A DNA stretch of 64,000 nt from Bradyrhizobium vignae (GCF_004114425.1 NZ_RDQF01000001.1:186001-250000), one strand, 5' to 3'; numbered from the stretch's first letter, positions 46,794 through 56,410 are shown. Translations and numbers: made by a program. Notes: generated by a model from the sequence alone, not told the origin.

Positions 46794-47909
46794 TTACTCC
46801 GCCACCCGCGCGGACTTGTTGCGCGACGCCTCCGACCATTCGCCGACGACGCGATCGAGATCGCACAGATTCTGGTGCATCTGCTCCAGGGAGAAGCCGA
46901 GGGCGAAGAAGCGCTCGGCGGTGTCGCCGGGCTGGCCGCGGATCAGGCCGTCCTGGCGGACAGAGGCGACCGCTTCGGCGTAATGCTGGAGCGCGAGGTG
47001 GACGGGATGGATCGGCGGCGCGCCGGCGCCTTCGCGCAAGGCGGCAGCGGCCGAGCGCAGGAAGCGCGCGATCACGGTCGAGACTTCCGTGAGCGGGCCC
47101 GATAGGCGCGTCTGCACCTCGATCGGCAGTGGCACGACAGTCGCTCGGCCAATCATCACGACGTCATGGCGCAGCCGCAGGATCGTTCGCAGCAACGGGC
47201 CGGTGTCCGGGCCGCTCGACAGGCGCGCGGCGCGCTCGCGCTCGGCTTCGGAGCCGATCGCATTGAGGCTGACCATGGCCGTGCCGATGCCGTCCTGGAT
47301 CCTATGCAGCGCGTCATTGTCGCGTCCACGGGTGAGACCCGCGAGCAGCTCGGTGAAAGCATCCGCGATCAATTCGAGCAGCGTCGCCGCGCTGGCGCGG
47401 ATCTGCCGCACCGCGCGCGAGGGCAGCACCAGGAAGGAGACCAGCAGACCCGTGATGGCACCGACCGCGACCTCGCTGACCCGATCGATCGCCGAGGTCA
47501 TGGGATCGGAGTGATGCATGGTCGGCACCAGGAGCACGATCACCGCGGTGACCGTGGCCGCGCTGAGGCTCGGATTGATCGCAGCGATGAAGGCGAGCGG
47601 AGCGACCGACAGCACGAGGAGGCCGAGAAGGCCGGCTTCGCTGGAATAGGGGATCAGGATCGCAATGGCACCGCCATAGACGGCGCCGCCGATGGTGCCG
47701 AGCATGTAGTCGCGCGTTGCCTTCAGCGAGCGGCCAACGCTCATCTGGGTCACGATCAGCGAGGTCAGCACCGCCCAGAGCGGCAGCAACAGATGCAGGG
47801 CGGTCGCGATCGCATAGGCCGCTGTCGCGGCCACCGTGACCCGGATCGCCAATCCCAGCTGGGTCCGCCGCGACCGGATGCGAGCGAACAGCGCTTTTGC
47901 GAATGCCAT
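46794..47909 (-). CDS. FUSC family membrane protein
   Basis: 371 residues from the ATG at 47909. Six membrane segments in the first half (IRVTVAATAAYAIATALHLL, PLWAVLTSLIVTQMSVGRS, GLLGLLVLSVAPLAFIAAI, ATVTAVIVLLVP) with the FUSC pattern, then a long soluble helical C-terminus. Related to fusaric-acid resistance and aromatic acid exporters (AaeB). No membrane-fusion partner is adjacent. Confidence 0.9.
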   Translation of the reverse strand: MAFAKALFARIRSRRTQLGLAIRVTVAATAAYAIATALHLLLPLWAVLTSLIVTQMSVGRSLKATRDYMLGTIGGAVYGGAIAILIPYSSEAGLLGLLVLSVAPLAFIAAINPSLSAATVTAVIVLLVPTMHHSDPMTSAIDRVSEVAVGAITGLLVSFLVLPSRAVRQIRASAATLLELIADAFTELLAGLTRGRDNDALHRIQDGIGTAMVSLNAIGSEAERERAARLSSGPDTGPLLRTILRLRHDVVMIGRATVVPLPIEVQTRLSGPLTEVSTVIARFLRSAAAALREGAGAPPIHPVHLALQHYAEAVASVRQDGLIRGQPGDTAERFFALGFSLEQMHQNLCDLDRVVGEWSEASRNKSARVAE

Positions 47910-48027
47910 CGGCGGAAGTCTCGATCCTTTTGAAGCCAAGCAAAAGCATGGCTGATGCCCGCGGCCGCAAGGCCGCTTGAAAGGCCAAATCAGCCCGCTT
48001 AACTTGCGCGCCAAACGAGGAAACACG

Positions 48028-49395
48028 ATGGCCCACGAAACTGCAACGCTCGCCGCGTACGTCTTCAACCTGAAATACCAGGATATTCCGGCGGAGGTGC
48101 TGGAGCGCGCCAAGGTGCTGACGCTGGACTTCCTCGGCAGCGCGATACGGGCTCGGCGCGAGGCCGAATCGACCCCGTCGATGCTGAAGATGCTGGAGGC
48201 GCTGGCGCTCGACACCAAAGGCGAGTCCACCGTGTTCGGCGACACCAAGACCTGGACGCCGGCGGTCGCGGCCCTGCTCAACGGCGCGCTCGGCCATTCC
48301 CTCGATTTCGACGACACCCACGCCGATTCCTCGCTGCATCCGAGCGCGCCCGTGGTGCCGGCCGCCTTCGCCGTCGGCGAGATGGTCGGGGCGTCGGGCC
48401 GCGACGTGCTGACGGCGATCGTCGTGGGCTATGAGGTCTGCTGCCGGCTCGGCAACGCGCTCGACCCGACCTCGCATTACGCGCGCGGCTTCCACCCGAC
48501 CGCGACCGCCGGCACTTATGGCGCCGCTGCCGCGGCAGGAAAGCTGTTCGGCCTCAGCGAGAAGCAGCTGATCGCCGCGTTCGGCGTTTCCGGCAGCCAG
48601 GCCGCGGGCTCGCTGCAATTCTTGGTCAACGGCGCCTGGAACAAGCGCTACCAGGTCGGCGCGGCCGCGATGAACGGCGTGATCGCAGCGACCCTGGCAC
48701 GCAACGATTTCGTCGGCGCGACCGAGTCAGTTGAGGGCAAGCACGGCCTGCTCGCCGGCTACACCGACGACGCGCATCCGCAAAAGGCGGTGGCCGATCT
48801 CGGCAAGACCTATGAAACGATGAAGATCGGCGTAAAGCCCTATCCGAGCTGCCGCTACACCCATGCCGCGATCGACGCGCTGATCGCCTTGCGGCGCGAG
48901 CACAATCTGACGCCCGATCAGGTCAAGCGTGTCGAGATCGGCCTGCATCGCAACGGCATCACGCTGACCGGCGATGCCGCGACCAAGCGGCATCCGCGCT
49001 CGATCGTCGGCGGCCAGTTCTCGATGTTCTTCACCGGCGCGCTCGCGCTGGACCAGGGCTCGTTCGGCTGGGACGATTACAACCGGCTCGGCGATGCAGC
49101 CATCGACGCGCTCGCCGACAAGTTCGACGTGGTGCAGGACGACCGGCTCGAGATCGGCCGCACCCATCCGTTCGGCGCGCGCGTGAGCATCACCACCGAC
49201 GATGGCGTGCACGAGCGGCTCTATGCGGATCCGTCCGGCGAGCCGACGTCCTTCCCGGATACGCAGGCGATGCAGCAGAAGTTTTTGACGCTGGCTCGCC
49301 CGGTGCTGAACGCGCGCGCAGAGAAGTTTGCCGATGCGATTCTGGCGCTGGAGCGGTTCGACCGCGTGGCGAAGGCGACGGAATTGGGGAGGTAG
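48028..49395 (+). CDS. MmgE/PrpD family protein
   Basis: 455 residues from the ATG at 48028. Family marks: LTLDFLGSAIRA, LNGALGHSLDFDDTHADSSLHPSAPVVPAA in part, FHPTATAGTYGAAAAAGKL, and KPYPSCRYTHAAIDAL. The family includes 2-methylcitrate dehydratase, cis-aconitate decarboxylase and related enzymes. No propionate genes are beside it, so the substrate is open. Confidence 0.92.
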   Translation: MAHETATLAAYVFNLKYQDIPAEVLERAKVLTLDFLGSAIRARREAESTPSMLKMLEALALDTKGESTVFGDTKTWTPAVAALLNGALGHSLDFDDTHADSSLHPSAPVVPAAFAVGEMVGASGRDVLTAIVVGYEVCCRLGNALDPTSHYARGFHPTATAGTYGAAAAAGKLFGLSEKQLIAAFGVSGSQAAGSLQFLVNGAWNKRYQVGAAAMNGVIAATLARNDFVGATESVEGKHGLLAGYTDDAHPQKAVADLGKTYETMKIGVKPYPSCRYTHAAIDALIALRREHNLTPDQVKRVEIGLHRNGITLTGDAATKRHPRSIVGGQFSMFFTGALALDQGSFGWDDYNRLGDAAIDALADKFDVVQDDRLEIGRTHPFGARVSITTDDGVHERLYADPSGEPTSFPDTQAMQQKFLTLARPVLNARAEKFADAILALERFDRVAKATELGR

Positions 49396-49415
49396 AAGCT
49401 AAGCCGCAGCCGCAT

Positions 49416-49616
49416 CTTACCCTCCCCTGGAGGGGTCCGGGACGAGCGTAGCTCGCCCGTGGGTCGGCACGCGATCGAGCGACGCGAGATTGCGTGACGG
49501 GGTGGGGTGATCTCTCCACTCGGGCACTGTTCGTCGCGGAGAGACCGTCACCCCACCCCGCTCGCGGTGCGCGCGATCGACCCTCCCCCTCCAGGGTCCC
49601 TCCAGGGGAGGGTAAG
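49416..49616. repeat. 201-bp palindromic element, copy 2
   Basis: CTTACCCTCCCCTGGAGGGG at the left and CTCCAGGGGAGGGTAAG at the right, with the same inner GGGGTGGGGTGATCTCTCC hairpin as 31689-31874. The right end carries an extra partial duplication (CCAGGGTCCCTCCAGGG). Confidence 0.8.
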
Positions 49617-49637
49617 AAGCGGCGCGGTCCGCTCTTC

Positions 49638-51065
49638 TCAATCCGCCCCCGCCAGCTTCCCCTTCTCGCGCGTGGCCGCGACCACATCGTGCACGAGATC
49701 GAACACGCCGTCGGCTTGCGGCGGCCAGTTCGGCGAGCGCCCCATGCGCACGATCACCAGCTGCTCCGACGGAATCACGATGGTGTATTGCCCGATCGTG
49801 CCCTTGGCGAAGAAGGCATCGCGCGGCCAGCCGTGCTCCACGCGAAAATTTGCGCCAAAGCTGTCGCCCTGGTTGGTCCAGAAGCCGGCGCCGATGCCGA
49901 CCCACGCATTCGGCGTGGCCCTCGACGAATAGTTCACCCACCCTTCCGGCAAGATGCGCTTGCCGCCGGCGACGCCGCCATTGAGATAGAGCTGGCCGAA
50001 GCGCGCCCAGTCGCGTGCGGAGGCCAGCATCTCGCTCGATCCCTCGATCGTGCCGGCGCCGTCGAGCTGGAGCACGACACGACGCATGCCGAGCGGGGCG
50101 AACAATTCGCGGCGCGCAAAGGCAAGCGCATCTGCGGGACTGCCGCCGGCCGCAGCACGGATCAGATGCGAGAGGATGAGCATATTGCCATCGTGGTAAT
50201 TCCACGCCGCGCCCGGTGCGGTCTCGACCGGAATGGTCTCGGCATAGGCCACCATGTCGGTCTCCACGAACTTCATCCGGTTGACGGGCTCGAAGGCCGA
50301 GCCGAGCGAGGCTTGCAACGAACTGCCGAGCGCAAGGCCCGCGGTGTGACGCAGCAGCTGATCGACGGTGATGGCATGGCGCGGATCATCGGGGTTCTTC
50401 CAGGCTGCGATCGGCGCAGGCCCCTCGAGCTTCAGCTTGCCCTGGCGCACCAGCACACCGATCAGCGCCGATATCACCGACTTTGTCATGGAGAAGCCGA
50501 GCAGCGGCGTCTCCGGCCCGATGCCATCCGCGTAGCGCTCGGCGATGATACGGCCGTCCTTCATCACGACGATGGCACGGGTGCGGCGGTAGGGCGGCTC
50601 TGCGGGTTCGGTGAAGGCACGGTCGAGCGCGGCGGCGAGTGAGGGGCTTTGCGGCGGCACGATCGCGGGGCCGGCGATCTCGGGTAGCAACGCCGGCCGT
50701 TCGTCGTCAGGCAGCGGTTCGACGGCAGTCATGCCAGCGCCATGTTCGAGCGTGCAGCCGAGTCCCTCGCGGTAGACGGCGTGGCTGCGGCCGAGGCCGA
50801 ACAGCGTCACCGTGACGTCCTTGCGGACGCTATCGACCCTGTAGTCCATCGCCCAGCTGATCAGGCTGGTCCCGGGCATGGCATCGGTGGTCTCGGCGAA
50901 GTTGCGTTGGGGATCGAGGCCGGAGACGAACGTCTCGGAGCAGAGAATGTCAGCGACGAAGCCGGTCGCGACCTCAGGCAAGTCGCGGGCCCGGGCGGCG
51001 CCGAGCGCAAGGCCGGCTGCGGCAATGGTGGTGGCGAGGAGGACGATCTTGCGGCGGCGGGTCAC
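49638..51065 (-). CDS. serine hydrolase (class C beta-lactamase/esterase family)
   Basis: 475 residues. Signal peptide (KIVLLATTIAAAGLALGAARA). The catalytic SxxK is SMTKSVISAL near residue 195, Tyr in WNYHDGNML takes the YxN place, and a GFWTN/HGWP region follows. The family has esterases, D-amino-acid peptidases and beta-lactamases; the DGN variant makes true beta-lactamase less likely. An N-terminal ~110 residues precede the domain. Confidence 0.9.
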   Translation of the reverse strand: MTRRRKIVLLATTIAAAGLALGAARARDLPEVATGFVADILCSETFVSGLDPQRNFAETTDAMPGTSLISWAMDYRVDSVRKDVTVTLFGLGRSHAVYREGLGCTLEHGAGMTAVEPLPDDERPALLPEIAGPAIVPPQSPSLAAALDRAFTEPAEPPYRRTRAIVVMKDGRIIAERYADGIGPETPLLGFSMTKSVISALIGVLVRQGKLKLEGPAPIAAWKNPDDPRHAITVDQLLRHTAGLALGSSLQASLGSAFEPVNRMKFVETDMVAYAETIPVETAPGAAWNYHDGNMLILSHLIRAAAGGSPADALAFARRELFAPLGMRRVVLQLDGAGTIEGSSEMLASARDWARFGQLYLNGGVAGGKRILPEGWVNYSSRATPNAWVGIGAGFWTNQGDSFGANFRVEHGWPRDAFFAKGTIGQYTIVIPSEQLVIVRMGRSPNWPPQADGVFDLVHDVVAATREKGKLAGAD

Positions 51066-51260
51066 AGGCTTTCTCCGGCTGGGGCGTATCGCGGGAGGAA
51101 GCGGAAGGCGGACGGTGGATGCTCGCCGGATTCGGAAAATGGGCTGGCCTAAAACTGAACGAGACTGGCCGGTTCTGGAATAAGTCAGTTATTTCAGAGT
51201 AATACGAGAAATGCCGCCGCAGCTGCGGTGGCCTCCCCGGGGAGAGGCGAAGCGGGCGCG

Positions 51261-51915
51261 TCACGCCGCATTCACCTTGAGCCGCCGGTATTCCGTCGGT
51301 GTCACGCCGGTGACTGCCTTGAAGGCACGGTTGAATGGACCCAGCGACTGGAAGCCGGCATCCATGGCGATGGTGATGATTGGGACTTCGGCCTGGGCGG
51401 GATCGGCGAGCGCGGCCTTGGCTTCCTCGATCCGGTGGTTGTTCAGAAACACATTGAAATTGCGATAGCCGAGCCGCTGGTTGATCAGCCGGCGCAACCG
51501 GTATTCGGGAATCTTGAGCCGGGTCGCAAGCACGCCGATGGTGATGTTCTCCTGGCGATAGACGCGCTCGTCCGCCATCAGCCGCATCAGGGCGTCGATG
51601 AGCTTCTGGTCGGCGGATTCATCGCTCCTCGCGGGTTGAGGAAAAATTGCCGGCGCGGACGTTGACGCCGGAAACAGATCGGCGCCGTCGATGCGCATCA
51701 TCGCACAGGCAATGGCCGCAACGATGCAGGCGAGCACACCGGCGTTGATCGTGTTGGCGACATCGCCTGCACTGCCGGCAGCAAGGATCTGAAGCAGCGC
51801 ATTCAGCCCGCCATAGAGCGCGGCGGCGCACACGATGAAGACGCGCACGCGACGGCGACGCTCGACCAGATCGGCGGACCACGATCGGATGGTCTGCGCC
51901 ACCGCGAGCGCGACG
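51261..51915 (-). pseudogene. AraC-family regulator, 5' end replaced by a repeat
   Basis: The remaining part is intact: a membrane-type region (VRVFIVCAAALYGGLNALLQIL, NAGVLACIVAAIACAM) and the AraC DNA-binding domain (ITIGVLATRLKIPEYRLRRLI, AGFQSLGPFNRAFKAVTG). Upstream of about 51915 the frame passes into a palindromic repeat (51917-51998) and only a repeat-derived N-terminus is possible. The missing part, which should be roughly 100 residues, is not found upstream before the pirin gene. Divergent from the pirin gene. Confidence 0.65.
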
Positions 51916-51916
51916 T

Positions 51917-51998
51917 CCCGGCTCCGCCAAGCTACGCCGGGCCTACACGCGCTCGGCCGGCGAAGCTTCAGCGAAGACGGCAAGCCGGGGCATGACAG
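51917..51998. repeat. palindromic repeat at the AraC breakpoint
   Basis: CCCGGCTCCGCCAAGCTACG...GAAGCTTCAGCGAAGACGGC, ending CCGGGGCATGAC. It belongs to the same class as 17636-17725 and ends in the ATGAC shared by other units. Confidence 0.65.
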
Positions 51999-52084
51999 CG
52001 GAATTTGAGGAGCGACCTTTGCCGCGACGACGATGCGAAACCCTGCTAGGCTCCCGCTCAACAAAGTCAAAACGGAGTCCACCC

Positions 52085-53002
52085 ATGAGCTGGCAGCCCT
52101 CGAACGACCCCGTGCTCGGCGATCCCATGTCCTGCGATGCGCTCGATCTGGTCATCGTGCCTCGCACGCGCGATCTCGGCGACGGATTTGCGGTGCGGCG
52201 CGCGCTGCCGCATGGCAAGCGGCAAATGGTCGGGCCCTTCATCTTCTTCGACCATTTCGGCCCGGTGCAGTTCGTCTCCGGCAAGGGCATGGACGTGCGG
52301 CCGCATCCGCATATCGGGCTCGCCACCGTCACCTATCTGTTCGACGGCGCGATCATGCATCGCGACAGTGAGGGCAACGTCCAGGAGATCCAGCCTGGCG
52401 CGATGAACCTGATGACGGCCGGGCGCGGCATCGCCCATTCCGAGCGCACGCCGGATGCACAGCGCGCCTCGGGCCAGAAGATGCTGGGACTGCAAAGCTG
52501 GATCGCGCTGCCGGCCGGATCGGAAGAGATCGCGCCGTCGTTCCAGCATTATGCGGCGGGCGACTTGCCTATGATCTCCGAGCGCGATTTTACCGCACGC
52601 GTGATTGCGGGCTCGTCCTTCGGCATCGCCTCGCCCGTGTCGATGGTCTCGCCCTGGTTCTACACCGAGGTCACGGCGGTCGCGGGCGCGACGGTGCCGC
52701 TCGACCCTGATCATGAGGAGCGCGCGATCTACCTGGTTGACGGCGAGGTCGAGATCGCGAACGAACGTTACGAGGGGCCGCGGCTCCTGATCTTCCGACC
52801 CGGCGATCGCATCACCGTGAAGGCGCTCGAGGCGACGCGGATGATGTTTCTCGGCGGCGATGCATTGGAGGGCCCGCGCCACATCTGGTGGAATTTCGTC
52901 TCCTCCAGCAAGGAGCGGATCGAGCAGGCCAAGCAGGACTGGAAAACCGGCCGCTTCGCCGCAGTTCCGCAGGAACACGAGTTCATTCCGCTGCCGGAAT
53001 AG
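52085..53002 (+). CDS. pirin family protein
   Basis: 305 residues from the ATG at 52085. Bicupin: the metal site is visible in VRPHPHIGLATVTYLFDG and GRGIAHSERTP (three His and one Glu). End WWNFVSSSKERIEQAKQDWK is also typical. Pirins can act as quercetinases or as redox regulators. No partner gene is clear. Confidence 0.94.
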   Translation: MSWQPSNDPVLGDPMSCDALDLVIVPRTRDLGDGFAVRRALPHGKRQMVGPFIFFDHFGPVQFVSGKGMDVRPHPHIGLATVTYLFDGAIMHRDSEGNVQEIQPGAMNLMTAGRGIAHSERTPDAQRASGQKMLGLQSWIALPAGSEEIAPSFQHYAAGDLPMISERDFTARVIAGSSFGIASPVSMVSPWFYTEVTAVAGATVPLDPDHEERAIYLVDGEVEIANERYEGPRLLIFRPGDRITVKALEATRMMFLGGDALEGPRHIWWNFVSSSKERIEQAKQDWKTGRFAAVPQEHEFIPLPE

Positions 53003-53064
53003 GCTAATCCGGTTTCCGGCTGCGCCATCCGGCGCGTCCGGACTCTCTGCCCGAAGGCCATGTC

Positions 53065-53121
53065 TGCAAAGACTTGCCTGCAAAGACTTGCCTGCAAAGA
53101 CTTGCCTGCGAAAGATCTGCC
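53065..53121 (+). repeat. 14-bp tandem repeat just before purC
   Basis: TGCAAAGACTTGCC three times exactly (53065, 53079, 53093), then a degenerate fourth copy, ending two bases before the purC ATG. See purC for its effect. Confidence 0.85.
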
Positions 53122-53122
53122 G

Positions 53123-54037
53123 ATGACCACCATGCTCTCCAGTGACCTGCCCCTGCCCAAGATCGGACGCGGCAAGGTGCGCGATATCTACGCCGTCGAT
53201 GATGACCGCCTGCTGCTCGTCACCACCGACCGCATCAGCGCCTTCGACGTGGTGATGGGCGAGACCATTCCGATGAAGGGCGCGGTGCTGACGCAAATCA
53301 GCGCGTTCTGGTTCAATGAGCTCGAGGGCGTGGTGCCGCATCACATGATCAGCGCCGATACCGACGAGATCGTAGCGGCCGTGCCGGCGTTGAAACCGCA
53401 TCGCGCCGAGATTCTCGGCCGCGCCATGCTGTGCAAGCGGACCACCGTGTTTCCGATCGAGTGCGTGATCCGCGGCTACCTCTCGGGCTCCGCCTGGAAG
53501 GAATATGCCGCCAGCGGTACGCTGGCGGGCGAGAAGCTGAAGGCAGGCCTCGTGGAGAGCGAGAAGCTGGAGCCTGCGATCTTCAGCCCGGCGACCAAGG
53601 CCGAGAGCGGCCATGACGAGAACATCACCATTGCGAAGATGCGCGCGGTGGTCGGCGACGAGGTCGCCTACACGCTGGAGAGCATGACGCGCGCGATCTA
53701 CACGCTCGGCGAGGAGCTCGCCCGCGAGCAGGGCATCATCATCGCCGACACCAAGTTCGAGTTCGGCCGCGACAAGGACGGCCGCATCATCCTGATCGAC
53801 GAGGTGATGACGCCGGATTCCTCCCGCTTCTGGGCTGTCGATTCCTACAAGCCCGGCCAGCCGCAGGCGAGCTTCGACAAGCAACCCTTGCGCGACTATC
53901 TCGACGCCGAGCGCCGCGCGGGCCGCTGGAACGGCGACGCCCCGCCGCCGCCACTGCCGGCGAGCGTGGTCGAGGCGACCAGCAAGCGGTATCTGGAAGC
54001 GTATCGCCGCGTGACGGGCAAAGAGCTGAAGATTTAA
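53123..54037 (+). CDS. purC: phosphoribosylaminoimidazole-succinocarboxamide synthase (SAICAR synthase)
   Basis: 304 residues from the ATG at 53123. Signature parts: [27 protein letters not shown] in part, [14 protein letters not shown], and [29 protein letters not shown] in part. It joins CAIR and aspartate in purine synthesis. It is the long ~300-residue type, not the ~240-residue E. coli type. An in-frame ATG at 53060 would add 21 residues read across the 14-bp tandem repeat; that start is unlikely but, if used, repeat-number change would shift frame. Confidence 0.94.
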   Translation: MTTMLSSDLPLPKIGRGKVRDIYAVDDDRLLLVTTDRISAFDVVMGETIPMKGAVLTQISAFWFNELEGVVPHHMISADTDEIVAAVPALKPHRAEILGRAMLCKRTTVFPIECVIRGYLSGSAWKEYAASGTLAGEKLKAGLVESEKLEPAIFSPATKAESGHDENITIAKMRAVVGDEVAYTLESMTRAIYTLGEELAREQGIIIADTKFEFGRDKDGRIILIDEVMTPDSSRFWAVDSYKPGQPQASFDKQPLRDYLDAERRAGRWNGDAPPPPLPASVVEATSKRYLEAYRRVTGKELKI

Positions 54038-54465
54038 GTCCGGCTGTCGTCACTCACTCCTTCATTGCGAGGAGCCCTCGCGACGAAGCAAATCCAGGCT
54101 GTTTCCGCCCGCGGATTTACGAATCCGTGGAGCCGCCCAATGCGGCCGCCATCCAGCACCGCCATGTCGATGCCTGTGGCAGCGGGTGTTGTAGCCCCCG
54201 GCGCAGCCAGCCTCCAGCCGAACAAGACCTGATCGTGATGCGCGTTCACGGGACCTGCGAGCGTGAAGCGCAGGTCCGGGACCCTCGCTTGCAAGGCTTC
54301 CACCAAGTGTTCGATTGCATCCTTTCCCGCGACCGAGTCATTCGGATCGATATAGGCACAGGCATCGTTGAAGACCGAATCGATCAGCCGCCGGCGTTTC
54401 CCGGCATCTCGTTCGTTCCACACCGCGATGTAGTCCTGAACAAGTTTTGTCACCTGCGCGCTCAT
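54034..54465 (-). CDS. NTF2-like (SnoaL-type) protein with a repeat-derived C-terminus
   Basis: 143 residues from the ATG at 54465. NTF2 fold: [44 protein letters not shown]. The core ends near [10 protein letters not shown]. The last ~25 residues ([17 protein letters not shown] onward) are encoded by a dispersed palindromic repeat, which also supplies the stop. Convergent with purC, overlapping by 4 bp. Second gene after an NAD(P)-binding protein gene. Confidence 0.82.
   Translation of the reverse strand: MSAQVTKLVQDYIAVWNERDAGKRRRLIDSVFNDACAYIDPNDSVAGKDAIEHLVEALQARVPDLRFTLAGPVNAHHDQVLFGWRLAAPGATTPAATGIDMAVLDGGRIGRLHGFVNPRAETAWICFVARAPRNEGVSDDSRT
54060..54108. repeat. dispersed repeat inside the NTF2-like gene
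   Basis: Shares GACGAAGCAAATCCAG and CTGTTTCCGC with 21426-21500, and CATTGCGAGGAGCC with its inverted part. It is read as coding sequence on the minus strand. Confidence 0.75.
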
Positions 54466-54492
54466 GTTCTTTCCCATATCCATGCGTGCCAC

Positions 54493-55374
54493 CTACGAAA
54501 GGGTGTCACGAACCATCGTGTCCAGGCTGCTCGCGGTGACGCCCAGCAGTTTCTCGGTCTCCCCGGCATCGAGCAGAAGCGGCTTTTCGAACAGATAGGC
54601 CATCTCGATCCCTTCGCCGAAGCCGATGCGTTCCAGATCGGTCGCGGTGAGCCGAAGCAAATCCGGAACGTCAATCTTCAGCGCGACCGCGAATCTTCGC
54701 ACGAGCTCGCGCACGGACGCGGACTGCGACGGCACGTGAAAGGCGCGGCCCCATTCTCCGGTGAAGCGCGACGCCGCGATCAGCGTCCTCGCCGTGTCCT
54801 TGGTGAACGTCCAGGCGTGGGCCACATCGGGATCGCCGAGGAAAGATACCGGCTCGTTCCTGAGCAGCGACGGCAGGGCCAGCAGCGAGAAATACGCAAC
54901 CGCATCCTTGCCCAGATAGTCGCTCGCGCGGACTTCGATGGCGGGAACGTTCGATCGCAACGCACGCTGCCACATGATGTGCCGGGTCGTGCCCTTGCGG
55001 CTGGTCGGGTCCGGCTCGAGCTCCGGAGTGAGAGGACTAGCGGCCGCGGCGCCATAGCCATAGACATTCCCGACTACGAGCAGTTTGGCGCCAACCTGCT
55101 CGGCCGCCTTGACGGTTCCGTCCATGATCGGGAAGAAATCGGTTGGCCATCGATGATAGGCCGCCATAGCGCACATGAAGATCGCATCCGCACCCTTGCC
55201 GAGAGCCGCCAGTTGCGCGGCGTCGGTGGCGTCGGACGAAACCGTTCGGACGTCTCCGGCATCGAGCGATCCGGCATTCCTGCTGGTCAGGATGACACTA
55301 TGCCCTTCCTCCGCCAGAAGGCGCGCGGTTTCGCGCCCGACAGGGCCGGCTCCGACGATCACGTAATGACTCAC
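54493..55374 (-). CDS. NAD(P)-binding epimerase/reductase-like protein
   Basis: 293 residues. Rossmann motif YVIVGAGPVGRETARLL, then VVGNVYGYG and a substrate region. It belongs to the atypical SDR group (NmrA/NAD-dependent epimerase). The catalytic YxxxK is not obvious, so it may be a sensor or an unusual enzyme. 27 bp before the NTF2-like gene and divergent from an AraC regulator, which probably controls both. Confidence 0.87.
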   Translation of the reverse strand: MSHYVIVGAGPVGRETARLLAEEGHSVILTSRNAGSLDAGDVRTVSSDATDAAQLAALGKGADAIFMCAMAAYHRWPTDFFPIMDGTVKAAEQVGAKLLVVGNVYGYGAAAASPLTPELEPDPTSRKGTTRHIMWQRALRSNVPAIEVRASDYLGKDAVAYFSLLALPSLLRNEPVSFLGDPDVAHAWTFTKDTARTLIAASRFTGEWGRAFHVPSQSASVRELVRRFAVALKIDVPDLLRLTATDLERIGFGEGIEMAYLFEKPLLLDAGETEKLLGVTASSLDTMVRDTLS

Positions 55375-55402
55375 TTGGCATCCTCATTGTCACGAATGAC
55401 GG

Positions 55403-56302
55403 ATGAGTTCTTTGCCGTCGGCGCGGTTGAAAATCGCGCACGATGCGCCAAATATCGAACACGTTCCGCCAAGATCTGGAGCCCGGCCCATGCGAGCGAG
55501 ACCGAGTTCGGCGCCAACATCAGCCGGCGTCGCCGCCGCTGCCAGGCGGACCGAGCCTGATGCCGTTGCGCTCGAGCCGATCGGCGACCATCGGATCATC
55601 ATCCATCTCAGCCCCGCGACGCGCTCGTTATGCATCGAGACCGGGGACGAGTTCCTGCGTCAGGCCGGCGACATCGACGTGATTCCCTCTGGTGCGTTCG
55701 GCGGCTTCGTCGCCGAGACACCCTACCAGTCGCTTCAGATTCGGCTGGCGCCGAGCATGCTCGACCATGCTGCAGCAAGGAGCCGGCAGCCGGCATCTGC
55801 CCGCCTCGCGCATCATCATATGCTGCGGAATGACCGCATCGTTCTGCTTGGACAGGCCCTCGAAAGCGACGTCAGGGCAGGCTCGCCGAGCGGCCCGCTA
55901 TTTGCCGAAAACGTTGGCATGGCCCTGGCGGTCGAATTGCTCAACCTGGCGAACGATCCGCCAGGTGACCCCATCCGCCTCTCGGACGCGCAGCTCCAGA
56001 GAGTGCTCGCCTATATCGACGCAAATCTCGACCAGCCGCTCACCATTGACATTCTCAGCCGCGAGGCCGGCGTCAGCAACTCACATCTGCGGACCTGGTT
56101 CAAAGCGGCGATGGATGTCACGATCCATCGCTATATCCTGAGAAGGAGAGTGGAGCACGCACGTCGGCTTCTCCTTCAAGGCAACCGCAAACTAAGCGAT
56201 ATTGCCGCCGAAGCCGGCTTTGCCCACCAGTCTCATCTGGCGAAATGGATGCGGCACGAGCTCGGATATAGCCCCAGCGAACTGCGTCGAAGCAGGAATT
56301 GA
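55403..56302 (+). CDS. AraC-family transcriptional regulator
   Basis: 299 residues from the ATG at 55403; an ATG at 55490 would shorten it. Residues 55-190 are an effector-binding part with a cupin-like look (IIIHLSPATRSLCIETGDEF). Residues 200-299 hold two helix-turn-helix units (LTIDILSREAGVSNSHLRTWF, LSDIAAEAGFAHQSHLAKWMR). Divergent by 28 bp from the NAD(P)-binding gene, its likely target. Confidence 0.9.
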   Translation: MSSLPSARLKIAHDAPNIEHVPPRSGARPMRARPSSAPTSAGVAAAARRTEPDAVALEPIGDHRIIIHLSPATRSLCIETGDEFLRQAGDIDVIPSGAFGGFVAETPYQSLQIRLAPSMLDHAAARSRQPASARLAHHHMLRNDRIVLLGQALESDVRAGSPSGPLFAENVGMALAVELLNLANDPPGDPIRLSDAQLQRVLAYIDANLDQPLTIDILSREAGVSNSHLRTWFKAAMDVTIHRYILRRRVEHARRLLLQGNRKLSDIAAEAGFAHQSHLAKWMRHELGYSPSELRRSRN

Positions 56303-56316
56303 TCGAGCGAGGCCCC

Positions 56317-56410
56317 TAGACCCCGCCATCATCGCGTATTTGATCTCGACATACTCTTCCATGCCGTGACGCGAGCCTTCGAGGCCAAGGCTGCTTTCCT
56401 TGACGCCGAG
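56317..56410 (-). pseudogene. 3' fragment of a succinate-semialdehyde dehydrogenase gene
   Basis: Minus-strand reading gives LGVKESSLGLEGSRHGMEEY and VEIKYAMMAG, matching the C-terminus of the intact enzyme encoded at 56847-58340. DNA identity to 56848-56941 is about 85-90% by eye. One base is missing near the stop. It lies in the same orientation as the intact 3' end, with the gene at 56520-56795 between them. Confidence 0.75.

Noticed and set aside
49638..51065. True beta-lactamase resistance gene
   Set aside because: SxxK is present, but the YxN place reads YHD and an unrelated N-terminal part precedes it; an esterase or peptidase is as likely.
53041..53122. Purine riboswitch before purC
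   Set aside because: The leader is a simple 14-bp tandem repeat and shows no riboswitch fold.
52067..53884. 605-codon minus-strand frame opposite pirin and purC
   Set aside because: Antisense of two well-identified genes; no motif of its own.
54127..55560. 477-codon plus-strand frame across the NTF2-like and NAD(P)-binding genes
   Set aside because: Antisense of two supported genes; His/Arg-rich.
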